NCBI GenBank assembly: GCA_902489775.1
Contig: CABUBH010000072.1
Span: forward strand, 1-5,480
Direction: 5' to 3'
DNA length: 5,480 nucleotides
Source of the DNA: an uncultured Collinsella sp.
GTDB taxonomy: Bacteria > Actinomycetota > Coriobacteriia > Coriobacteriales > Coriobacteriaceae
Below the pieces are notes generated by a model. The model made no database searches and was not told where the DNA came from. It worked only from the letters and a program-made list of their open reading frames with translations. How positions within the stretch are numbered: the first letter of the stretch is position 1; each line of letters starts with the position of its first letter. Of this stretch, positions 1 to 5,352 are shown one piece after another. A program made the position numbers and the translations under genes.

Positions 1-100
1 GCGCCGCCCAGGGCGACAATTTGTCATTCAAAAGGCAAGGCATGACCAGAAGGTCTATGCCTTGCCTTTTTCATGCCAACTTGTGCGTTCTGGGCGGCGC
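1..100. repeat. Long imperfect inverted repeat enclosing a hairpin
   Basis: The first 11 bases (GCGCCGCCCAG) are the exact reverse complement of bases 90-100. The pairing continues inward through two G-T pairs, a CG/CG step and ACAA (16-19) with TTGT (81-84), leaving only G85 bulged, so about 19 pairs form an outer stem. Two unpaired stretches of about 10 bases (20-29 and 71-80) separate it from the perfect inner hairpin at 30-70. The whole block can fold as one rod. It begins exactly at the window edge, so the outer stem may extend further upstream. It may be a terminator with flanking pairing, a REP/MITE-like element or a structured RNA; the sequence alone does not decide. Confidence 0.6.
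30..71 (+). terminator. Strong intrinsic terminator-like hairpin
   Basis: Left arm AAAAGGCAAGGCAT (30-43) pairs perfectly with ATGCCTTGCCTTTT (57-70). It continues as GACC (44-47) with GGTC (52-55) around an AGAA loop, with T56 bulged. Five T residues (67-71) end the structure, four of them inside the stem. It probably ends transcription of a gene lying before the window. Because the left arm starts with AAAA it could also act weakly on the minus strand. Confidence 0.7.
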
Positions 101-257
101 TCGCTGACTTATGCTCAACCTGCGACGTTTCCATTATTGGTGCAATGGGGTCAGGTTAGTTTGCGCCAAAAAGGGGAACTATTTCACCGCAACTTATCGA
201 TGGCGTGTTTGGTTGGTGCCTGTTGATGGTCTAGGTATCGGGGAGGGCGGGCTCCGT
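101..257. other. Intergenic stretch without a convincing gene
   Basis: No coding sequence with a ribosome binding site is visible here. An open frame of 55 codons (111-278) runs through but ends beyond the TATAAT box and lacks a Shine-Dalgarno sequence. Bases 147-155 (GGGGTCAGG, then TTAGTTTGCGCC) resemble the ends of short dispersed repeats often found between genes; this resemblance is from memory and unverified. TTGCG (161-165) and CGCAA (188-192) form a weak distant inverted repeat. Confidence 0.4.
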
Positions 258-263
258 TATAAT
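258..263 (+). promoter_or_regulatory. -10 box of the DUF1846 gene promoter
   Basis: A perfect TATAAT lies at 258-263, which places the transcription start near 270 and gives a leader of about 33 bases before the ATG at 303. The bases 16-18 upstream (around 234-241) show no good -35 hexamer, and there is no extended TG motif, so the promoter may need an activator or be of modest strength. Confidence 0.6.
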
Positions 264-291
264 CGCCTAGAACATTAATTGGAAACGGGAC

Positions 292-296
292 GGGAG
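292..296 (+). promoter_or_regulatory. Ribosome binding site that fixes the start at 303
   Basis: GGGAG lies 6 bases before ATG 303. The alternative in-frame TTG at 279 has no Shine-Dalgarno sequence in front of it, so translation is assigned to the ATG. Confidence 0.7.
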
Positions 297-302
297 CCAT
301 TC

Positions 303-1784
303 ATGCGCCAGGGTTTCGACAACGCGAAGTATATCGAGCTGCAGGCCGCTCATATTAAGGAGCGCATCTCGCAGTTTGGCGGCAAGCTGTATTTGGAGTT
401 TGGCGGCAAGCTGTTTGACGACTACCACGCGAGCCGCGTGCTGCCGGGTTTTGAGCCGGACAGCAAGTTTCGCATGCTCAAGAGCATTGCAGACGACGTC
501 GAGGTCATCATCGCCATTAACGCGAACCACATCGAGAAGAACAAGGCTCGCGGTGACCTGGGCATTACCTATGACGAGGACGTCTTGCGCCTGGTCGACC
601 TGTTCCGCGGCAACGGTTTTGCTGTCGCGGCCGTGGTCATCACCCAGTATGCAGGCCAGCCCGCCGCTGACGTCTTCCGTAATCGCCTAAACGCGCTCGG
701 CATTCCCGCCAAGCTGCACTATCCCATCGAGGGCTATCCCCACGACGTCGATCTGATCGTGTCCGACGACGGCTACGGCAAGAACGAGTTTGTCGAGACC
801 ACCCGTCCGCTCGTCGTGGTCACCGCTCCCGGCCCCGGCTCGGGCAAGCTCGCCACCTGCCTGTCTCAGCTCTATCACGAGCACAAGCACGGCACCGCTG
901 CCGGCTACGCCAAGTTCGAGACTTTCCCGGTCTGGAATCTGCCCCTCACGCATCCGGTCAACATCGCCTATGAGGCGGCCACGGCAGATCTCGACGACGC
1001 CAACATCATCGACTCCTTCCACTTGGAGGCCTATAACAAGACTACGGTCAACTACAACCGCGACGTCGAGGCCTTCCCGGTGGTCCGTGCCCTGATGGAA
1101 AAGATCCTGGGCAAGAGCCCCTACCAGAGCCCCACGGACATGGGCGTCAATATGGTCGGCTTTGCCATCACCGATGACGATGCCTGCCGCGACGCTTCCA
1201 AGATGGAGATTGTCCGCCGCTACTTTACCGCGGTCGAAAATGTGCGCCGTACCGGCGTGGGCGATGAGCAAGTCGACCGTCTCAAGATTATTATGAAGAA
1301 GGCCGGTATCGACAAGAACTACTCGCCGGCACGCTCGGCCGCCCTTACCAGGGAGCAGCTGACGGGTGGCCCCGTAGGCGCCATGGTCATGCCCGACGGC
1401 TCCGTGGTGACCGGCAAGACTTCCACGCGCCTGGGCGCCGCGAGCTCGCTCATCATGAATGCACTTAAGCATGTCTCGGGCGTTGACCTTGAGCTCGAGG
1501 TCATTAGCGATGAGGCGATCGAGCCTATCAGCAAGCTCAAGACGCATTTCCTGGGTAGCAAGAACCCGCGCCTGCACACCGACGAGACGCTTATGGCGCT
1601 CTCGATCACCTCGGCAACGAGCGAGACGGCGGCTCGCGTCCTTTCGGGCCTGGAGCAGCTGCGCGGGTGCGATGCCTTCTTTAGCGTGATCATCTCGCCG
1701 ACGGACGAGACGGTGTTGCGCAAGCTGGGCATCAACGTGTGCTGCGAGCCTAAGTTCGAGCGCCGTGGTTTCTTCCACCGCTAA
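303..1784 (+). CDS. UPF0371 / DUF1846 family protein
   Basis: A 493-residue protein of the conserved UPF0371 (DUF1846) family, known from actinobacteria and Firmicutes, with a solved structure from Corynebacterium diphtheriae but no established function. The N-terminal signature is clear: GFDNAKYIELQ, then a doubled FGGKL motif (about residues 24-37) running into LFDDYHASRVLPGF. A glycine-rich GPGSGK loop (residues 177-182) follows a hydrophobic strand. It resembles a nucleotide-binding loop but is not a canonical Walker A, since Leu follows the Lys and the first Gly is misplaced. Length matches the family, no signal peptide or membrane segment is seen, so it should be cytoplasmic. ATG 303 is preferred over TTG 279 because of the GGGAG site. 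It has its own TATAAT promoter and a terminator 20 bases after the stop, so it appears monocistronic. The family assignment is confident; any enzymatic role would be a guess. Confidence 0.95.
   Translation: MRQGFDNAKYIELQAAHIKERISQFGGKLYLEFGGKLFDDYHASRVLPGFEPDSKFRMLKSIADDVEVIIAINANHIEKNKARGDLGITYDEDVLRLVDLFRGNGFAVAAVVITQYAGQPAADVFRNRLNALGIPAKLHYPIEGYPHDVDLIVSDDGYGKNEFVETTRPLVVVTAPGPGSGKLATCLSQLYHEHKHGTAAGYAKFETFPVWNLPLTHPVNIAYEAATADLDDANIIDSFHLEAYNKTTVNYNRDVEAFPVVRALMEKILGKSPYQSPTDMGVNMVGFAITDDDACRDASKMEIVRRYFTAVENVRRTGVGDEQVDRLKIIMKKAGIDKNYSPARSAALTREQLTGGPVGAMVMPDGSVVTGKTSTRLGAASSLIMNALKHVSGVDLELEVISDEAIEPISKLKTHFLGSKNPRLHTDETLMALSITSATSETAARVLSGLEQLRGCDAFFSVIISPTDETVLRKLGINVCCEPKFERRGFFHR
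373..414 (+). repeat. Internal 18-bp direct repeat in the DUF1846 gene
   Basis: AGTTTGGCGGCAAGCTGT occurs at 373-390 and again, identical, at 397-414, 24 bases (8 codons) apart. It encodes the doubled FGGKL peptide, which appears to be a conserved part of the family signature, so this is a coding repeat rather than an inserted element. The nucleotide identity could allow slippage or a 24-base deletion. Confidence 0.85.
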
Positions 1785-1803
1785 GCCTGGATAAATTGGT
1801 CTG

Positions 1804-1842
1804 AAAGGGGCACATCGGGCATGCATTCGGTGTGCCCCTTTT
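1804..1842 (+). terminator. Intrinsic terminator after the DUF1846 gene
   Basis: AAAGGGGCACA (1804-1814) pairs perfectly with TGTGCCCCTTT (1831-1841). Further inner pairs (about 1815-1819 with 1826-1830, including G-T pairs) leave a loop of about 6 bases. The T tract is short (1839-1842). It separates the DUF1846 gene from the regulator gene downstream. Confidence 0.85.
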
Positions 1843-1876
1843 ATCAACAAAGCTACCGTTTAACCTAAAAATAGCC

Positions 1877-1896
1877 CGCTTACCTGCCTATAAGCG
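1877..1896. promoter_or_regulatory. Operator-like inverted repeat upstream of the regulator gene
   Basis: CGCTTA (1877-1882) and TAAGCG (1891-1896) are exact reverse complements separated by 8 bases, a 20-bp dyad. It lies over the position where the -35 box of the TACAAT promoter (1909-1914) would fall. Outer GCCC (1874-1877) and GGGC (1901-1904) add weaker symmetry. A winged-helix dimer, perhaps the product of the next gene, could bind here and block RNA polymerase; that is inference. Confidence 0.45.
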
Positions 1897-1908
1897 ATTT
1901 GGGCGGTA

Positions 1909-1914
1909 TACAAT
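1909..1914 (+). promoter_or_regulatory. Putative -10 box of the winged-helix regulator gene
   Basis: TACAAT (within GGTATACAATAACC) is the best -10 candidate between the upstream terminator and the gene. No recognisable -35 is present at 16-18 bases; the inverted repeat at 1877-1896 occupies that place. It predicts a start near 1921 and an untranslated leader of about 113 bases. Confidence 0.45.
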
Positions 1915-1936
1915 AACCCTAATTGTTTCATCCTTT

Positions 1937-2014
1937 TGCGGGGATGCCGCATGATGGATGTTGCCGGCCATCATGGGGTGTGCCGGTCGCGCACGGTGCA
2001 AGTGATGCCCGTGC
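1937..2014 (+). other. Hairpin-rich untranslated leader of the regulator gene
   Basis: Consecutive hairpins can form: TGCGG/CCGCA (1937-1951), ATGATGG/CCATCAT (1951-1974, 10-base loop) and GCACGG/CCGTGC (1991-2014, extended by GCA/TGC inside with one bulge). A weak GTGC/GCAC pairing lies between. No poly-T tract follows, so it is not an obvious attenuator, and I recognise no known riboswitch class. It may control access to the ribosome site at 2022-2028 or simply be GC-rich spacer. Confidence 0.35.
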
Positions 2015-2021
2015 TCGGTTT

Positions 2022-2028
2022 GAGGAGG
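2022..2028 (+). promoter_or_regulatory. Strong ribosome binding site fixing the start at 2034
   Basis: GAGGAGG lies 5 bases before ATG 2034 and is the strongest Shine-Dalgarno in the window. It decides against the 37-codon in-frame extension back to TTG 1923, whose extra residues are not conserved-looking and overlap the predicted leader. Confidence 0.85.
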
Positions 2029-2033
2029 CTGCC

Positions 2034-2372
2034 ATGGCTGGCAAGGGTCGTGCGAGTGTCAACGATATGAAGCGTGTCGAGGTGCAGGTGCTGATGGAGA
2101 TTGCACAGCTGTCCGAAGACAACGGCGGATTTTATGGCTTTTCGCGCAAGACGCTTGCCGAGCGTGTGGGGGTGTCTCCGTATCGCGCCCGCGCGGCAAT
2201 TGAGCGCTTGGAATCCGAAGACATCATCGAGGTCGTCTCGCGCTACAGCGACGACGGCGGCCAGCTCGCAAATGGTATTTGTCTCACGGAGCGTGGCGAG
2301 TGGTATCTAGAGGGCATCCGTGCCGGTATGCTTGTGCAGGACTTGATCAAGGATGAAGTCGCCGATCGATAA
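2034..2372 (+). CDS. Small winged-helix DNA-binding regulator, GntR-like HTH
   Basis: A 112-residue soluble protein that reads as one winged helix-turn-helix domain and little else. A basic N-terminus is followed by a helix (about residues 9-28). The HTH lies near residues 38-60 (RKTLAERVGVSPYRARAAI then ERLE) and closely follows the GntR/MarR pattern of LAE-x-hGVS with a recognition helix rich in Arg and Ala. A two-stranded wing (about 64-84) follows, then an LTERGEWYLEG helix as in MarR/PadR-type proteins. No ligand-binding domain is present, so it would act by dimerisation or with a partner. It has its own promoter, dyad and terminator, and sits between the DUF1846 gene and pyrG without sharing a transcript. 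Autoregulation is plausible from the dyad at 1877-1896. I do not recognise a named family member; its targets are unknown. Confidence 0.85.
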   Translation: MAGKGRASVNDMKRVEVQVLMEIAQLSEDNGGFYGFSRKTLAERVGVSPYRARAAIERLESEDIIEVVSRYSDDGGQLANGICLTERGEWYLEGIRAGMLVQDLIKDEVADR

Positions 2373-2390
2373 CAACGCGCATTCATAGTG

Positions 2391-2430
2391 GAAACGACGC
2401 CGCCTGGGCAACCGGACGGCGTTTTGTTTC
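2391..2430 (+). terminator. Intrinsic terminator between the regulator and pyrG
   Basis: ACGCCG (2397-2402) pairs with CGGCGT (2417-2422) and is followed by TTTTGTTT (2422-2429). GAAAC (2391-2395) can also pair with GTTTC (2426-2430), extending the base of the stem. It lies 19-25 bases after the regulator stop and upstream of the pyrG promoter, so it ends the regulator transcript; it is not a pyrG attenuator. Confidence 0.8.
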
Positions 2431-2489
2431 GAGATTGAGAAATGCAAGCACTTTGGTGAAAAATGACGAACTGCTTCTTTCTCGAGTAT

Positions 2490-2495
2490 TACAAT
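2490..2495 (+). promoter_or_regulatory. Putative -10 box of the pyrG-xerD transcript
   Basis: TACAAT lies 56 bases before the pyrG ATG and 60 bases after the previous terminator. The expected start, 6-8 bases downstream, falls on the CCCG at 2501-2504. No clear -35 is found; ATGACG (2463-2468) resembles one but is 21 bases away, which is too far. Confidence 0.45.
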
Positions 2496-2500
2496 GAAGA

Positions 2501-2532
2501 CCCGTAAGATGTGTATGGACAACTTCTACGGG
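2501..2532 (+). promoter_or_regulatory. Leader hairpin of pyrG, possible pyrimidine control
   Basis: CCCGTA (2501-2506) is the reverse complement of TACGGG (2527-2532), with 20 bases between. The left arm coincides with the predicted transcription start, and the right arm ends 18 bases before the pyrG start codon, within the usual ribosome footprint. The likely Shine-Dalgarno is AGGT (2539-2542). The arrangement recalls the leaders of enterobacterial pyrC and pyrD, in which the choice of start nucleotide decides whether the hairpin forms. This role is inferred. Confidence 0.35.
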
Positions 2533-2550
2533 AAGCGCAGGTAACTTAAT

Positions 2551-4212
2551 ATGACCAAGCATGTGTTCGTAACCGGTGGCGTGGTTTCGTCCCTAGGCAA
2601 GGGTATTACCGCGGCCTCATTGGGCCGTCTGCTCAAGTCACGCGGCTACAAGGTAACGATGCAAAAGGCCGACCCGTATCTGAACGTCGACCCCGGTACC
2701 ATGAGCCCGTTCCAGCACGGTGAGGTCTTTGTGACCGAGGACGGCTACGAGTCCGATCTGGACCTGGGCCACTACGAGCGCTTTATTGACGAGAACCTGA
2801 CCCGCGATTCTAACTTTACGACGGGTGCTATTTACAAGAGCCTGATTGCCCGCGAGCGCCGCGGTGACTTTTTGGGCGGCACCGTCCAGGTGATTCCGCA
2901 CGTTACCAATGCCATCAAGGACAAATTCCGCCGCATCGAGGAGCAGACCGGCTCTGACGTTGTCATTACCGAGCTGGGCGGCACGATCGGCGACATCGAG
3001 TCGCAGCCGTTTGTCGAGGCCATTCGCCAGTATCGCAAGGAGGCCGGCCCCGAGAACGTATGCTACATCCACGTGTCGCTCGTTCCCTATATCGCCGCCG
3101 CCCACGAGGTCAAGACTAAGCCGACGCAGCACTCCGTTAAGGAGCTCCGCAGCTTTGGTATCCAGCCCGATATTATCGTTCTGCGCTCCGACCACCATAT
3201 CGACGATGCCATCCGCGGCAAGATCGCAAGCTTCTGCGACGTCGACACCGACTGTGTCTTTACCAACGAGGACTGCGCGAGCATCTACGATGTTCCGCAG
3301 TTGCTTGCCGAGCAGGACTTTGACCTGCGCATTTGCGAGCGCCTGGGTCTGGATCCGCGTGAACGCGACATGAGCGAGTGGAACGAGTTCCTGCGCAAGC
3401 AGAATCACGCCAACCATCACGCCGACAAGGTGAAGATCGCCGTCGTGGGCAAGTACACGCAGCTGCCCGATGCCTACCTGTCGGTTATCGAGGCCCTGCA
3501 CCATGCGGGTGTCTTCTACGATCGCCATGTGGACGTGCAGCTGGTCGATGGCGAGAGCCTCGACGAGCAGAACGTCTCCGAGGTCCTGGGTGACGCCTCG
3601 GGCATCTTGGTCCCCGGCGGCTTTGGCAAGCGCGCCCTGGAGGGCAAGATCCTCGCGGCCGAGTTCGCCCGCGAGCACAAGATTCCGTATCTGGGCATTT
3701 GCCTGGGTATGCAGGTTGCCGTGTGCGAGTTCGCTCGCAACGTGGTCGGCCTTGCCGGCGCCAGCTCTTCCGAGTTCGATCCGGACGGCCCGTATAGTGT
3801 CATCGACCTGATGAGCTCGCAGGAGGACGTGACCGAGAAGGGCGGCACCATGCGCCTGGGCGCCTATCCGTGCAAGCTCGCCGCCGATACCCTCGCGCGC
3901 GAGGCATACGGCGAGGAGCTCGTCTACGAGCGTCACCGTCACCGTTTTGAGTTCAACAACGCCTTCCGCGACCAGCTCGAGGACGCCGGTCTGGTAATCT
4001 CGGGTCTTTCGCCCGACGAGCGCCTGGTCGAGATGGTCGAGCTGCCGCGCGACGTACATCCGTGGTATGTGGCAACCCAGGCTCATCCCGAGTTCAAGAG
4101 CCGCCCGACCAACCCGCAGCCGCTGTTCCGCGAGTTCGTGCGCGCTTCGATCGGCCAGCACGAGGGTGTCGACCGTCTGCAGGTGACGCCCAAGAACCTC
4201 GCTACGGACTAA
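2551..4212 (+). CDS. pyrG: CTP synthase (glutamine-hydrolysing)
   Basis: A 553-residue CTP synthase, which converts UTP to CTP with ATP and ammonia from glutamine in the last step of de novo pyrimidine nucleotide synthesis, in the cytoplasm. The N-terminal synthetase domain (about 1-270) shows the P-loop-like SSLGKGI (13-19), KADPYLNVDPGTMSP (39-53), DLDLGHYERF (69-78) and TELGGTIGDIES around Glu141. A linker leads to a class I glutamine amidotransferase domain (about 295-540) with PGGFGKR, the nucleophile Cys384 in GICLGMQ, RHRHRFEFNN, and the His512/Glu514 pair in AHPEF. All catalytic residues are present, and length is normal (E. coli 545). ATG 2551 gives the canonical N-terminus; its Shine-Dalgarno (AGGT) is modest. 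The recombinase gene starts 2 bases after its stop, suggesting one operon. A promoter at 2490 and a leader hairpin may give pyrimidine control. Confidence 0.99.
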   Translation: MTKHVFVTGGVVSSLGKGITAASLGRLLKSRGYKVTMQKADPYLNVDPGTMSPFQHGEVFVTEDGYESDLDLGHYERFIDENLTRDSNFTTGAIYKSLIARERRGDFLGGTVQVIPHVTNAIKDKFRRIEEQTGSDVVITELGGTIGDIESQPFVEAIRQYRKEAGPENVCYIHVSLVPYIAAAHEVKTKPTQHSVKELRSFGIQPDIIVLRSDHHIDDAIRGKIASFCDVDTDCVFTNEDCASIYDVPQLLAEQDFDLRICERLGLDPRERDMSEWNEFLRKQNHANHHADKVKIAVVGKYTQLPDAYLSVIEALHHAGVFYDRHVDVQLVDGESLDEQNVSEVLGDASGILVPGGFGKRALEGKILAAEFAREHKIPYLGICLGMQVAVCEFARNVVGLAGASSSEFDPDGPYSVIDLMSSQEDVTEKGGTMRLGAYPCKLAADTLAREAYGEELVYERHRHRFEFNNAFRDQLEDAGLVISGLSPDERLVEMVELPRDVHPWYVATQAHPEFKSRPTNPQPLFREFVRASIGQHEGVDRLQVTPKNLATD

Positions 4213-4214
4213 GG

Positions 4215-5156
4215 GTGCCGGAGAATAAGGAACATACTGAAGCTACTCCCTCGTCGCTCGTCGTAGCGGCGGGGGAGTATCTCGATTACCTCGCGGTCGA
4301 GCGGGGTTTGGCGCGCAACACGATTGCGGCCTATCGTCGTGACCTGACGACATACTGCGCATATCTAGAGCGGGCGGGTATTGTGTCTTTTGAAGAGGTG
4401 ACCCGTCAGGTCGTGGAGGGCTTTGTTGCCGATCGCCGCGACGGAGGCTATTCCGACGCCTCGGTGGAGCGCGCGCTTGCTGCTGTGAAGGGTCTGCATG
4501 CCTTTTTGGTGCGCGATGGGGCCGTGGCCCAAAACCCGACGGCGGCGTTGCGCCTGCCCAAAAAGGCAGAACGCCTGCCGGAATACCTTTCGGTGGAGGA
4601 TGTCTCGGCACTGCTCGATCAAGACTTTCCCGAGGGCGAGATGGGACTGCGCGATCATGCCATCTTGGAAGTGCTTTACGGTTGCGGCCTGCGCGTGAGT
4701 GAGCTGGTTGGGCTCGATGTGGGCGATATCCATATTGATGACGGGTTTGTCCTGGTGCGCGGTAAGGGCTCCAAGGAGCGTCTGGCCCCGTTGGTGGGAA
4801 GCGCGGCGCGTACCCTGACACACTATATAGGTGACGGGCGCTCTCTCCTGGCCGCGCATGCTCACGGGACGGAGACCTCGGCGGTCTTTTTAAATAAGAA
4901 CGGACGTCGCCTGTCGCGCCAGGCCGTGCATGCGATATGCGAGCGGTATGGGCGCCAGGTGGGGCTGGTTGGGCTCCATCCCCACACCCTGCGCCACTCC
5001 TTTGCCACCCACATGCTCGCGGGCGGTGCCGACCTGCGTGTGCTGCAGGAGATTTTGGGCCATGCCGATATTTCGACCACGCAGGTCTACACGCATGTCG
5101 ACCGCACGCAACTGACCGAGGTCTATCTGGCGGCGCATCCGCTGGCACATCGCTAG
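4215..5156 (+). CDS. xerD: Tyrosine recombinase XerC/XerD, probably XerD
   Basis: A 313-residue tyrosine recombinase that, with a partner Xer protein, should resolve chromosome dimers at the dif site during cell division. The SAM-like core-binding domain spans about residues 15-100 (EYLDYLAVERGLARNTIAAY). The catalytic domain follows with the full active set: Arg160 (GCGLRVSEL), Lys184 (GKGSKER), His257 and Arg260 (HPHTLRHSFATHML), His283 (LGHADISTT) and nucleophile Tyr292 (QVYTHV). Spacing matches E. coli XerD with a 12-13 residue offset. HADISTTQ favours XerD over XerC, but that split is not certain. GTG 4215 is the best start: 2 bases after the pyrG stop, giving a normal N-terminus; no ATG occurs nearby. 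No proper Shine-Dalgarno is seen, so translation probably depends on ribosomes finishing pyrG. In other actinobacteria the pyrG-xerD region leads to parA-scpA-scpB; any such genes would lie beyond this window. Confidence 0.95.
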   Translation: MPENKEHTEATPSSLVVAAGEYLDYLAVERGLARNTIAAYRRDLTTYCAYLERAGIVSFEEVTRQVVEGFVADRRDGGYSDASVERALAAVKGLHAFLVRDGAVAQNPTAALRLPKKAERLPEYLSVEDVSALLDQDFPEGEMGLRDHAILEVLYGCGLRVSELVGLDVGDIHIDDGFVLVRGKGSKERLAPLVGSAARTLTHYIGDGRSLLAAHAHGTETSAVFLNKNGRRLSRQAVHAICERYGRQVGLVGLHPHTLRHSFATHMLAGGADLRVLQEILGHADISTTQVYTHVDRTQLTEVYLAAHPLAHR

Positions 5157-5172
5157 CACCTCGCTGACCTGC

Positions 5173-5186
5173 ATATTTATAAATAT
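5173..5186. repeat. 14-bp perfect AT-only palindrome
   Basis: ATATTTATAAATAT is its own reverse complement, lies 16 bases after the xerD stop and 5 bases before the terminator stem, and is striking in GC-rich DNA. It could be a protein-binding site, an easily melted site, or an insertion target. It does not match the dif consensus well. Confidence 0.6.
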
Positions 5187-5187
5187 T

Positions 5188-5259
5188 AAAGGGGACGGGC
5201 CCCAGATTGCCGAGACGCACTTTTGCGCACATGGGCAATCTGGGGCCCGTCCCATTTTT
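5188..5259 (+). terminator. Long perfect-stem terminator or repeat after xerD
   Basis: Bases 5192-5211 (GGGACGGGCCCCAGATTGCC) are the exact reverse complement of 5234-5253, a 20-bp perfect stem. The 22-base loop holds a second small hairpin, CGCA/TGCG (5216-5219 with 5224-5227). After one G-A mismatch, AAA (5188-5190) pairs with TTT (5255-5257), and TTTTT (5255-5259) follows. It should end the pyrG-xerD transcript. The stem is much longer and more perfect than terminators need, so it may also be a copy of a dispersed palindromic repeat. Confidence 0.8.
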
Positions 5260-5281
5260 CGCTAGACACCGACGCGGTGGT

Positions 5282-5316
5282 GGGCCGTGTGTGCCGTGGG
5301 TGGGGGAGTTTGGGGG
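5282..5316 (+). other. G-run cluster, possible G-quadruplex
   Basis: Four runs of three or more G occur at 5282-5284, 5298-5300, 5302-5306 and 5312-5316, with loops of 13, 1 and 5 bases. The last three runs are tight and the first loop is long, so quadruplex formation is possible but not assured. Confidence 0.35.
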
Positions 5317-5352
5317 CGATGTGAACGGTGTGTAAAGGGACGTAAAAAATCG

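Noticed and set aside
111..278. Open frame of 55 codons before the DUF1846 gene
   Set aside because: No Shine-Dalgarno, unconvincing translation, and it runs through the TATAAT promoter.
373..414. Insertion or expansion in the DUF1846 gene
   Set aside because: The doubled FGGKL peptide matches the family signature as I know it, so the repeat appears ancestral.
687..1850. Long minus-strand open frame opposite the DUF1846 gene
   Set aside because: It mirrors a clearly conserved gene; long antisense frames are common in GC-rich DNA. No ribosome site or family resemblance.
1923..2033. 37-codon N-terminal extension of the winged-helix gene from TTG 1923
   Set aside because: No ribosome site there, while GAGGAGG lies 5 bases before ATG 2034.
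2638..4161. 507-codon minus-strand open frame opposite pyrG
   Set aside because: Shadow of pyrG codon bias; the sense strand has every catalytic motif of CTP synthase.
4062..4214. 51-codon N-terminal extension of the recombinase
   Set aside because: It overlaps the conserved end of pyrG in another frame and reads as low-complexity sequence; GTG 4215 gives the normal family N-terminus.
5170..5195. dif site next to xerD
   Set aside because: The AT palindrome followed by TATTAAA only loosely recalls the dif arms; the two Xer half-sites and central spacer cannot be aligned.
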